Shown: in pieces, positions 24,590 to 32,084 of the stretch
How positions within the stretch are numbered: position 1 is the stretch's first letter
How the letters are laid out: every line of letters begins with the position of its first letter
Assembly: GCA_947495555.1 (NCBI GenBank)
Contig: CANLZI010000001.1
Span: 100,861-164,860, forward strand
Direction: 5' to 3'
DNA length: 64,000 nt
Origin: an uncultured Erythrobacter sp.
Lineage (GTDB): Bacteria; Pseudomonadota; Alphaproteobacteria; Sphingomonadales; Sphingomonadaceae
Position numbers and translations under genes: made by a program
Notes under the pieces: model-generated
Told to the model about the DNA's origin: nothing
What the model saw: the letters and a program-made list of their open reading frames with translations, nothing else
Databases searched by the model: none

Positions 24590-25534
24590 CTACATTCCGT
24601 CAACGCTCTTGCTGACCAGAATGTTCACGGCAACGCGGCGGTTTTGCGCCTTGCCTTCTGCCGTGCTGTTGTCAGCTGCTGGATCAGAATCTGCCATGCC
24701 GGTGGGCGTCAGCATACGATAGGGTTTCCAACTGCATTGCTGCTGCAAATAGTTGACCACGCGGCCTGCGCGTTTTTCGCTCAGTGCTTGATTGACTTCA
24801 TAGCTCCCGGTTGAATCGGTGTATCCAACCACCAGCAGCAAGGCATTGTCCATGGCACCGGCTTGTTCGGCCGCAGCGCACAAATCGTTGCGAGCTTGCG
24901 GGGAAAGATTCCAACGGCCTGAGCCAAAATAGACATTGGTTGTGCCTTTGACATTGTATTGGTCAATGTCTCCAAACCGGCCGCGCAGGGCTTCGGTTGC
25001 GGCGGCATTGGCAGAAACGCCAGCCTTGTTTTCGCCGATCGCTGCACCTTGCTGGGCGAACTGCTGCTGGGTTCCGCCGCGGATCATGTTGGCGGTTTCC
25101 AGATCATCATCTGAGAAGGTTACGCGGGTGGCCACCAGGCCATTGTTCCACTGTACGGTCTTGATCTTGACCGGCAGACCGTTGAGCAGGGCGTCTTGGC
25201 CAAGCTGCTGCCGGTTCATGCCGAACAGACCTTTGCGGGCGCGCACTTCGGTACCACTGCTGAGCGATACGGTGGTGTTGCCGCTGGCATTGGTCACCAT
25301 CATCTTGCCATCGTTGCGGGCCGAGATGATGCCTTCAACATCGGGGCCTTCGGTCAAGCCGCTGAGGTCAGCAGGGACAGAGCCGACTACCGTGGTCAGG
25401 ACATCTGCGTCGGCTGTTGTGGCGACTGCATCATTCGCAGCGTCCAGTTCCTGCGCAGACAGGCCCGCAGTGGCGGTTGTTGCTAGCAGCGTCATGGCGA
25501 GAACCGATGCTGGCTTCTTTGTAATGGCAATCAT
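24590..25534 (-). CDS. OmpA-family outer-membrane/peptidoglycan-associated protein
   Basis: This 314-residue protein has a signal peptide (about 1-27, ending GLSAQ). Its C-terminal OmpA-like domain (about 200-310) contains VYFGSGRWNLSPQARNDL, GYTDSTGSYEVNQALSEKRA and NRRVAVNIL, including the Asp and Arg that bind diaminopimelate. The N-terminal half has short beta-rich segments (MMVTNASGNTTVSLSSGTEV) rather than an obvious 8-strand barrel, so it may be periplasmic. The start has AGGAGT. An EcfG-type promoter reads into it from about 140 bp upstream, which suggests induction in the general stress response. Confidence 0.88.
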   Translation of the reverse strand: MIAITKKPASVLAMTLLATTATAGLSAQELDAANDAVATTADADVLTTVVGSVPADLSGLTEGPDVEGIISARNDGKMMVTNASGNTTVSLSSGTEVRARKGLFGMNRQQLGQDALLNGLPVKIKTVQWNNGLVATRVTFSDDDLETANMIRGGTQQQFAQQGAAIGENKAGVSANAAATEALRGRFGDIDQYNVKGTTNVYFGSGRWNLSPQARNDLCAAAEQAGAMDNALLLVVGYTDSTGSYEVNQALSEKRAGRVVNYLQQQCSWKPYRMLTPTGMADSDPAADNSTAEGKAQNRRVAVNILVSKSVDGM

Positions 25535-25672
25535 TGTTGTACTCCTTCAACTTATATCGGCCCATGGGCCCGCTGGCATAGCTTATATTGCCTTGCCTGA
25601 CGGGGCGACCCCGACCGTTTCTCAATCTTTGCCAACGCTTTTTTGGCGCTGGGTGCGTCGAGTGATGGCGAT

Positions 25673-25698
25673 AACGTGTCTAACCAGTGAACGGTTCC
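25673..25698 (-). promoter_or_regulatory. EcfG (general stress sigma) promoter for the OmpA-like gene
   Basis: On the minus strand GGAAC (25698-25694) is followed after exactly 17 bases by CGTT (25676-25673). This is the consensus of alphaproteobacterial EcfG sigma factors (GGAAC-N16/17-CGTT). It lies about 140 bp upstream of the OmpA-like start and in the right orientation. It is the only full match found in the intergenic regions I scanned. Confidence 0.65.
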
Positions 25699-25794
25699 TG
25701 ACACTTTGTGGTTTGTAGGGACAATCAGAGACGACTTTGCGACGAACGGACTAAATCGCACCTGAGACGGAGCCAATCTGACCGGAACATTTGC

Positions 25795-26487
25795 TCAATC
25801 AAACCCGACAAATCGCGCTGCTTCACCCATATCTTTGCGGTTTGAATAGACCCGGTTTGCAGGAAAGTCTGGATCCGGCCAGCCCATCGCAACCGCCTTC
25901 ATGATCACTTGATCGTCAGGAATACCCGCATGCTCTCTAACAACAGGGCTCTGCATGATGCCTTGGGAGTTGATCACACAGCCTAGGCCTCGGCTCCATG
26001 CGGCATTGACCAATGCAGTTGTGGCTGCGCCGCAATCAAATGCGGTGTCATCGCTGCCAGACAATTCACGGTCATAGGTCACGATGACGCAAACCGGTGC
26101 GTCAAACTGGCGAAATCCTCGCAAGACCCAGTCCTGACGGGCGTCCTTATCATCGCGGGCTATGCCCATCTCGGTGAACAATTGTACGGCCACTTCGATC
26201 TGACGTTCGCGATGGACTCCCGCAAATGGCTCTCCGCGACGGAATTCGCGGCTATCGGGCTCTCCCGCCAGAATCCGTTCGGTGTTGCCTTTTCGAATTT
26301 TGTCGAGCGGTTCTCCCGTAATTATATGGAAGTGCCACGGCTGGGTGTTCATCGATGTGGGTGATCGCATGGCTAGCGACACGACCTCTTCAATTAGTTC
26401 GCGCGGTATCGGCTTGTCCAAATAGCCACGGATAGATTTTCGTCCGCGCACGACTTCTTCAAACGTCTGGTCGGGTGTTCCACTCAT
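25795..26487 (-). CDS. Nitroreductase family protein
   Basis: From the ATG at 26487 the protein has 230 residues. An in-frame TTG five codons earlier is less likely, because the GGAG ribosome site overlaps it. The FMN-binding pattern is clear: RKSIRGYLDKPIP at the N-terminus, APTS-like RSPTSMNTQPWHFHIITG, and the C-terminal AVAMGWPDPDFPANRV. These enzymes reduce nitro compounds, quinones or flavins with NAD(P)H. GIARDD and the central ALVNAAWSRGLGCVINSQG fit the NfnB/FRP-like fold. It lies upstream of the OmpA-like gene on the same strand, but the stress promoter between them suggests separate transcription. Confidence 0.88.
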   Translation of the reverse strand: MSGTPDQTFEEVVRGRKSIRGYLDKPIPRELIEEVVSLAMRSPTSMNTQPWHFHIITGEPLDKIRKGNTERILAGEPDSREFRRGEPFAGVHRERQIEVAVQLFTEMGIARDDKDARQDWVLRGFRQFDAPVCVIVTYDRELSGSDDTAFDCGAATTALVNAAWSRGLGCVINSQGIMQSPVVREHAGIPDDQVIMKAVAMGWPDPDFPANRVYSNRKDMGEAARFVGFD

Positions 26488-26567
26488 GCAAATAGGCTCC
26501 AAGAAATTTTCCGCACGGTAGCCTACCGTCTAGCGGGCGTAAAATACGTTACGGCAATGGTCGTTGA

Positions 26568-27425
26568 TTAGGCTTCGAAATAGGGCTTGTCGCCCGCGAT
26601 GGTGACGCGTTCCATTACCCGCCGGGCAGGGAAGTAATCGCTTACGGCCAAATGTTGGCACACCCGATTGTCCCAAAACGCGATCGAGCCCTTTTCCCAC
26701 CGGAACCTGCATTGGATCTCCGCATCGGCAGCGGTCGCATACAGATGCGACAGAATCCATTGGCTTTCGTCCTTGGACAGGCCTTCGATATGACTGGTGA
26801 AGCCATTGTTGACGTAAACTGCCCGCTCACCCGTTTCAGGATGCGTTCGGATCACAGGATGGCGCATGGGCGGGTATTTCTCGTGCAGTTCCTCCGGCGC
26901 CTTGTTCAGACGCTTGGCAAAGACGCGGGCTATGTCATGCACCGCGGTCAAGCCTTCGCAAAATTGCTTCATCTTCTCGGACAGGCGTTCATACGCCAAA
27001 TGCATATTGGCAAACAGAGTGTCGCCACCAACCTCGGGCACCTCGTGGGCGTAAAGGATTGAACCCAGCGAAGGGCATTCACGCCAGGTGACATCGGAAT
27101 GCCAATTGTTTTCCTGGCCACGGCTCTTTGGGCCATGCGCGATGCGCAAGACTTCTGGATTGGGTTGATCTTTGGGCGTGGCGGGGTGGATCTCCAGCTC
27201 GCCGAAATGGCGCGCAAAAGCGATGTGCTGTTCCTGCGTCAATTCCTGATCGCGAAAGAAGATAACGCCATATTTCAGGAGGGCAGAGCGGATTTCGGGA
27301 ATTTTGTTTGCGATGTCAGCTGCAGCCAGATCAATCTCCAGCACCTCTGCTCCGATTGCAGGCGTCATCGGCCTGATCGTCAATGAGCCTGTATCCAGTG
27401 CAGATTTATCGGCCAAACTCGCCAT
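26568..27425 (-). CDS. TauD/TfdA-family 2-oxoglutarate-dependent dioxygenase
   Basis: The ATG at 27425, with GGGAGAG upstream, gives 285 residues, the usual TauD length. The Fe(II) triad is visible: WHSDVTW (His and Asp) and the distal His in CQHLAVSDYFPARRVMERV, which also holds the Arg that binds 2-oxoglutarate. Members oxidise taurine, alkyl sulfates, 2,4-D-like or other acids. No sulfonate transporter is adjacent, so taurine itself cannot be claimed. The gene follows hemA on the minus strand with 35 bp between them and may be co-transcribed. Confidence 0.88.
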   Translation of the reverse strand: MASLADKSALDTGSLTIRPMTPAIGAEVLEIDLAAADIANKIPEIRSALLKYGVIFFRDQELTQEQHIAFARHFGELEIHPATPKDQPNPEVLRIAHGPKSRGQENNWHSDVTWRECPSLGSILYAHEVPEVGGDTLFANMHLAYERLSEKMKQFCEGLTAVHDIARVFAKRLNKAPEELHEKYPPMRHPVIRTHPETGERAVYVNNGFTSHIEGLSKDESQWILSHLYATAADAEIQCRFRWEKGSIAFWDNRVCQHLAVSDYFPARRVMERVTIAGDKPYFEA

Positions 27426-27460
27426 GCATTCTCTCCCTCTTCCAAGGGAGTGATGCGCGA

Positions 27461-28681
27461 TTATGCCGCTTTGCGCAACTCTAGGTCTAGCCGGTCCCAA
27501 ATTTCGACCAGGGCGTCTGCCAGTTCGTCCATCATATCTTCGGTATGGTGCGGGCCGGGCGTAAAGCGCAGACGCTCGGTGCCGCGTGGTACGGTGGGGA
27601 AATTGATCGGCTGCACATAGACGCCATATTCGGCCAGCAAGATGTCGCTGATCTTCTTGGCACGTATTGGATCGCCAACCATCACAGGAACGATATGCGT
27701 GGTCGAATCCATCACCGGCAAGCCAGCATCGCGCAGCTTCGCCTTCAGCATGGCTGCCGAAGCTTGCTGGGCTTCACGCTCTTCGCTGGACGATTTGAGA
27801 TGCTTGACCGATGCCAGCACTCCGGCGACCAAAACAGGCGATAGCGAGGTGGTGAAGATAAAGCCGGGAGCATAGCTGCGGATACAATCGATCACCTTGG
27901 TGTCAGCCGCGATATAACCGCCCATGACGCCAAACGCCTTGCCCAGCGTTCCTTCGATTATGTCGATCCGGTCGGCAGCTTCGTCGCGTTCGGAAATGCC
28001 GCCGCCGCGCTTGCCATACATGCCCACTGCATGGACTTCGTCAATATAGGTCAGCGCGTTGTACTTCTCGGCCAAGTCACAAATCGCATGGACCGGCGCG
28101 ACATCGCCATCCATGGAATATACGCTTTCAAATGCGATAACCTTGGGGGTGTCAGGGTCTTCTGCCGCCAACAATTCTTCCAGATGTTCCATGTCATTGT
28201 GGCGGAACACGTGCTTTTCACAGCCGGAATTGCGGATACCGGCAATCATGCTGGCATGATTCAACTCGTCAGAATAGACCACGCAACCCGGCAGTAATTT
28301 GGCGAGTGTTGAAAGTGTCGCATCGTTCGAGACATAGCCCGATGTGAACAGCAGCGCGCCTTCTTTGCCATGCAAGTCAGCCAGTTCGTGTTCCAGCTGG
28401 ACATGGAAGTGGGTGTTGCCACCGATATTGCGGGTGCCGCCCGAGCCTGCACCAACATCGTGCAGCGCGGTCTCCATCGCCTCGATGACTTTGGGGTGTT
28501 GCCCCATGGCGAGATAATCATTGGAGCACCAAACGGTGATCGGCTTAGGACCATTATGCCCGGCAAAGCAGCGCGCATTGGGGAACGCCCCCTTGTTGCG
28601 CATGATGTCGATAAACACACGATAGCGGCCTTCAGAATGGAGCCGATCAATCGCCTTGTCGAATATCTGATCGTAATTCAC
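27461..28681 (-). CDS. hemA: 5-aminolevulinate synthase
   Basis: This 406-residue protein has the standard ALAS length. It starts at GTG (an ATG just upstream runs straight into a stop). The substrate and cofactor motifs are present: [27 protein letters not shown], the PLP lysine in [14 protein letters not shown], and the C-terminal [18 protein letters not shown]. It joins glycine and succinyl-CoA to give 5-aminolevulinate, the first step of heme synthesis in alphaproteobacteria. The methylmalonyl-CoA genes elsewhere in the window can feed succinyl-CoA. I saw no clear Irr or iron box upstream. Confidence 0.96.
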   Translation of the reverse strand: MNYDQIFDKAIDRLHSEGRYRVFIDIMRNKGAFPNARCFAGHNGPKPITVWCSNDYLAMGQHPKVIEAMETALHDVGAGSGGTRNIGGNTHFHVQLEHELADLHGKEGALLFTSGYVSNDATLSTLAKLLPGCVVYSDELNHASMIAGIRNSGCEKHVFRHNDMEHLEELLAAEDPDTPKVIAFESVYSMDGDVAPVHAICDLAEKYNALTYIDEVHAVGMYGKRGGGISERDEAADRIDIIEGTLGKAFGVMGGYIAADTKVIDCIRSYAPGFIFTTSLSPVLVAGVLASVKHLKSSSEEREAQQASAAMLKAKLRDAGLPVMDSTTHIVPVMVGDPIRAKKISDILLAEYGVYVQPINFPTVPRGTERLRFTPGPHHTEDMMDELADALVEIWDRLDLELRKAA

Positions 28682-28828
28682 GTCATGGTCCGCTTCGTTG
28701 CGCCAGCTTTTACCAGCCGCCGATTGGTGGACGATTTAGGAGCATCGGTTGCATTTTGCTACCGCAATCTTTGCGAGTGATTCGCAGCAAAAGACGCCGT
28801 TATCGGGCTGTGATTTGCCTTCGGTACC

Positions 28829-29299
28829 TTACGTGAGCCGAAAACCAGGCAATCCACCATCGTTGTCTGCTCGCACAAATTCTTCGCGGACAGATTCGAT
28901 GAAGTCGGCAATTTCCTGTCGAACCCTCAGCCAAAGCGCAATTTCGGCTGATTTTGTGCCGGGAATGGACTCCACAATCACTTCCAGAACGGCGTCAATC
29001 AGGCCCAGATACCATTGCGGCCCGATCTCCAGCGCATCGTGATGGTGGACAATCGTCGTGCCCTGTTCAATCCGCGTGCGATTGGCATCCTCGGCCCATT
29101 GCAGCATCAGAAAAAGGGTCGCTGTCACCATGCGCCCTTCCAATTCGGCAGTATCGCCAACCCCATGATGTTCGAAGGAACCGCGTGCGCCGGGATGGCG
29201 GCGATAATAACGGTCCAGCACTTGTTCAGTGATATCCCCTTGCGCTTCGGCCAACCGGTTCAGGCTTAATTCGGCCAGGCCGGCATCGCTTGTGTCCAT
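28829..29299 (-). CDS. Globin-like protein (putative)
   Basis: From the ATG at 29299 the protein has 156 residues, all helical by appearance. The second half resembles helices F to H of bacterial globins. HHHDALEIGPQWYLGLIDAV (residues 85 onward) matches the usual proximal-His, G/P, Tyr pattern, followed by WLRVRQEIADFI. The first half (VLDRYYRRHPGARGSFEHHG) fits helices A to C. I see no sensor output domain, so if it binds heme it is a single-domain globin. Its start region abuts the end of murI. An alternative in-frame upstream start overlaps murI further. The call rests on motif spacing and needs a profile search. Confidence 0.5.
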   Translation of the reverse strand: MDTSDAGLAELSLNRLAEAQGDITEQVLDRYYRRHPGARGSFEHHGVGDTAELEGRMVTATLFLMLQWAEDANRTRIEQGTTIVHHHDALEIGPQWYLGLIDAVLEVIVESIPGTKSAEIALWLRVRQEIADFIESVREEFVRADNDGGLPGFRLT

Positions 29300-29315
29300 C
29301 ACCGGTCCAGTCACG

Positions 29316-30131
29316 TCAGAACTTTTCCAGCGTTGTGATCCCATATCCGGCGAAGGCGTCGGAAAGCCGCGCAAAATCGTCGAGCTGGCCGGTGGTGACG
29401 GCTTTGTCTGGCTCGGAGCGGTCAAACGCCTGTCCCGTCGTGCGGTAAACTATCCGGCGGGCGATCCCTGCGGCGCCATGGACGAATTGCACATCGGTTC
29501 CGATTGCAGCGCGAAGCTCGTCCTCCAGCAGAGGGAAATGCGTGCAGGCCAGCACAATGGTGTCGATGTCTTGGCCATGGGGTTGCAGCAACAATCCTTT
29601 GGCTTGTTCAGTGACTGCGTCGATCGAAACGGGCTGACCGCGCATCTTGGCCTCGGCCAGTTCAACCAAGCCATTGGCACCATGGCGCAGCAAGCGTTGG
29701 CCAGATGCGAATTCCTGGGCGAGATTGTCTACATAGGCCTGACGCATGGTCGCCTCTGTACCAAGCAAACCGATCACACCGCTGCGCGTCATCTCAGCGG
29801 CGGGCTTGATCGCAGGCACCGTGCCCACAATCGGAATTTCCAACACATCACGAACCATCCCCAGCGCAATGGTGCTGGCGGTGTTGCAGGCGATGCAGAT
29901 CAATCGCGGTTGATAACGCTCTGCCATGCGCCCCAACAGGCCGGAAACGCGCGCGGCAATCTCTGCTTCGCTTTTTGCTCCATAGGGCAGGCCCGCTTCA
30001 TCAGCGGCATAAATCACCGGGGCATCGGGCAATTGCGCGCGCAGCTCGCTTAGTACGGATAGCCCGCCAACGCCGGAATCGAACAACAGGATCGGGGCTT
30101 GGGGGATTGGCAATGGCGCGCTGGCTTCCAA
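29316..30131 (-). CDS. murI: Glutamate racemase
   Basis: This 271-residue protein starts at TTG with GGAG six bases upstream. The two catalytic cysteines sit in conserved blocks: ACNTAST (Cys82) and ACTHFPLL. FDSGVGGLSVL and YAADEAGLPYG complete the signature. It converts L-Glu to D-Glu for peptidoglycan in the cytoplasm. It is divergent from plsY, with 107 bp between the start codons. The globin-like gene follows 16 bp after its stop on the same strand. Confidence 0.96.
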   Translation of the reverse strand: MEASAPLPIPQAPILLFDSGVGGLSVLSELRAQLPDAPVIYAADEAGLPYGAKSEAEIAARVSGLLGRMAERYQPRLICIACNTASTIALGMVRDVLEIPIVGTVPAIKPAAEMTRSGVIGLLGTEATMRQAYVDNLAQEFASGQRLLRHGANGLVELAEAKMRGQPVSIDAVTEQAKGLLLQPHGQDIDTIVLACTHFPLLEDELRAAIGTDVQFVHGAAGIARRIVYRTTGQAFDRSEPDKAVTTGQLDDFARLSDAFAGYGITTLEKF

Positions 30132-30238
30132 AGAAAACTCCGATCAGGCCGCATCTATCACAGCCATGCACTTCACATTTGCGGCCAAATAGAAGAAAAA
30201 GAACGAACAAGACAAGCGTGTCCGGGCGGAGAGAGACT

Positions 30239-30850
30239 TTGGAATCTGTTTTAGCATTGTTGATGGGCTATTTGTTTGGCAGCATTCCGTTCGGGTTGTT
30301 GCTGACAAAAATGGCTGGTCTGGGCGATGTGCGTGACATCGGCAGCGGCAATATCGGGGCTACCAACGTTCTGCGCACTGGCAACAAATGGCTGGCTGCA
30401 GGTACGCTTCTGCTCGACATGTTGAAAGGGTTCGTACCAGTCGCCTTGGCCGGACTGCTGTTCTATGCACCGCTCGACTATGGTGAGGCCACCATCGGCA
30501 CCGTGCCAGCTGCTGCGCTGGGCGCAGTTTTGGGGCACAGCTTTCCTGTTTGGCTCGGGTTCAAAGGGGGCAAGGGTGTTGCCACGAATGCGGGCGTCAG
30601 CTTTGGCATCGGCTGGCCAATTGGATTGGCTTATGCCCTGGTGTGGATCGGCGTGCTGGCATTTGGACGGATCAGCTCTGTTGCCGGTATGAGCGCGGTT
30701 GTGGCCGCTGCCTTTGCTGCGGGAATGACAGGCTATTCCGAATTCATTCCCGTTCTGACGATCATCGCCTTGCTGATCATCTGGCTGCACCGCACCAATA
30801 TCGGCCGTTTGATGCGAGGCGAAGAACCCAAGATTGGCGGCAAGAAGTGA
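30239..30850 (+). CDS. plsY: Glycerol-3-phosphate acyltransferase PlsY
   Basis: From the TTG at 30239 (GGAGAG five bases upstream) the product has 203 residues with five membrane segments. The three PlsY motifs are visible: SGNIGATNVLRTG, the GHSFPVWLGFKGGKGVATNAG block, and the late HRTNIGRLMRGEE. It transfers the acyl group from acyl phosphate to glycerol-3-phosphate in the inner membrane, starting phospholipid synthesis. A longer frame exists upstream but is antisense to murI. dprA follows 17 bp later, as in many alphaproteobacteria. Confidence 0.95.
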   Translation: MESVLALLMGYLFGSIPFGLLLTKMAGLGDVRDIGSGNIGATNVLRTGNKWLAAGTLLLDMLKGFVPVALAGLLFYAPLDYGEATIGTVPAAALGAVLGHSFPVWLGFKGGKGVATNAGVSFGIGWPIGLAYALVWIGVLAFGRISSVAGMSAVVAAAFAAGMTGYSEFIPVLTIIALLIIWLHRTNIGRLMRGEEPKIGGKK

Positions 30851-30866
30851 CCGGTGCTGCGCGCTG

Positions 30867-31991
30867 ATGGGTGCCGCTGACACGAAAACCGAACTATCCC
30901 AACAAGAGGCCTTCGCGCGTATTCGATTGCTGCGTTCGCCCAATATTGGCCCGGTTTCCTTTCGCCAATTGCTCGCTCGGTTCAGGACGGCCAACGCAGC
31001 GCTTGAGGCTTTGCCCGAGCTTGGAGGCAAGGGGAAGAGAACCTATCGTGCCGCGGGCCAAGGCAAGATCGAGGATGAAATCGAGGCGGTGAAGCGGGCG
31101 GGTGCACGCTATCTGTTTCACGATTCGCCCGACTATCCCGCGCTGCTGGCCAACCATGACAGCGCACCGCCCATCGTGACGATCCGTGGGAATATCGGAC
31201 TGGCGCACCAGCCCAGCGTGGCCATGGTGGGTGCGCGCAACGCCAGCGCAGCTGCGGTGAAACTGGCTCGCGATTTTGGCGCAGCCTTGGCCGAGCAAGG
31301 CTTTACCGTGGTGTCCGGTCTGGCCCGAGGGATTGATGGTGCATGCCACGAAGGGGCGTTGAGTGCGCGTGGCGGTGGCACCATCGGGGTAATCGCCAGC
31401 GGGATCGACATTGCCTATCCGCCGCAACATGCCCAGCTTCAGGAACGCATCGCAACCGACGGGCTGTTGATGGCGGAACAACCGCCAGGAACCGAACCGC
31501 GTGGCAGCCACTTCCCACGCCGCAATCGCATCATCGCAGGATTGGCGGCTGGTACTTTGGTGGTGGAGGCTGCGCCCAAGTCTGGCTCACTGATCACCGC
31601 ACGGCTGGCGGGCGAAGCGGGCAGGGAAGTGATGGCGATCCCTGGTTCTCCGCTGGATGCACGATCTTCAGGTTGCAACCAGTTGATCCGCGAGGGGGCG
31701 GTGCTGGTGCAATCGCCCGAGGATGTGGTGGAATTACTGAGCGGGTTCGATGGCTCACCAAAGTCGAGCGTGAATGAGGGTGCCAGTAGCTTTGACTATA
31801 ATGTTGAGGAGTTTGCCGAGGCGCAACCGGCCGACATCGGCGGCCTGCTGACAACGGCCCCTGTCGCGGTGGACGAATTGATCCGCCAGTCTGGCACCAA
31901 TCCGGCATCGGTGCAGATGGCGCTGCTGGAATTGGAGATCAGCGGTGAGCTGGTCAGGCATGCTGGTGGAGGCGTCTCGCTTGCAGCTTAG
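30867..31991 (+). CDS. dprA: DNA-processing protein DprA
   Basis: From the ATG at 30867 the protein has 374 residues. A SAM-like N-terminal helical part is followed by the Rossmann-like DprA core (VAMVGARNASAAAVKLARDF, VVSGLARGIDGACHEGAL, GTIGVIASGID, EQPPGTEPRGSHFPRRNRIIAGLA). A C-terminal winged-helix segment (about 310-374) is also present. DprA loads RecA on incoming single-stranded DNA during natural transformation. It is also common in species not known to be competent. It sits between plsY and topA, a frequent order in alphaproteobacteria. Confidence 0.94.
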   Translation: MGAADTKTELSQQEAFARIRLLRSPNIGPVSFRQLLARFRTANAALEALPELGGKGKRTYRAAGQGKIEDEIEAVKRAGARYLFHDSPDYPALLANHDSAPPIVTIRGNIGLAHQPSVAMVGARNASAAAVKLARDFGAALAEQGFTVVSGLARGIDGACHEGALSARGGGTIGVIASGIDIAYPPQHAQLQERIATDGLLMAEQPPGTEPRGSHFPRRNRIIAGLAAGTLVVEAAPKSGSLITARLAGEAGREVMAIPGSPLDARSSGCNQLIREGAVLVQSPEDVVELLSGFDGSPKSSVNEGASSFDYNVEEFAEAQPADIGGLLTTAPVAVDELIRQSGTNPASVQMALLELEISGELVRHAGGGVSLAA

Positions 31992-32084
31992 CGATTGTCC
32001 CACTAACTGGCCGCTTGACACGAATGAATCTCCAACCCCACTCTCGCGCGTACGTACACGTGTAAGGACCGAAACACTCTCACC

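Noticed and set aside
32015..32020. TTGACA as a topA promoter -35 box
   Set aside because: No acceptable -10 box is found at 16-18 bases downstream.
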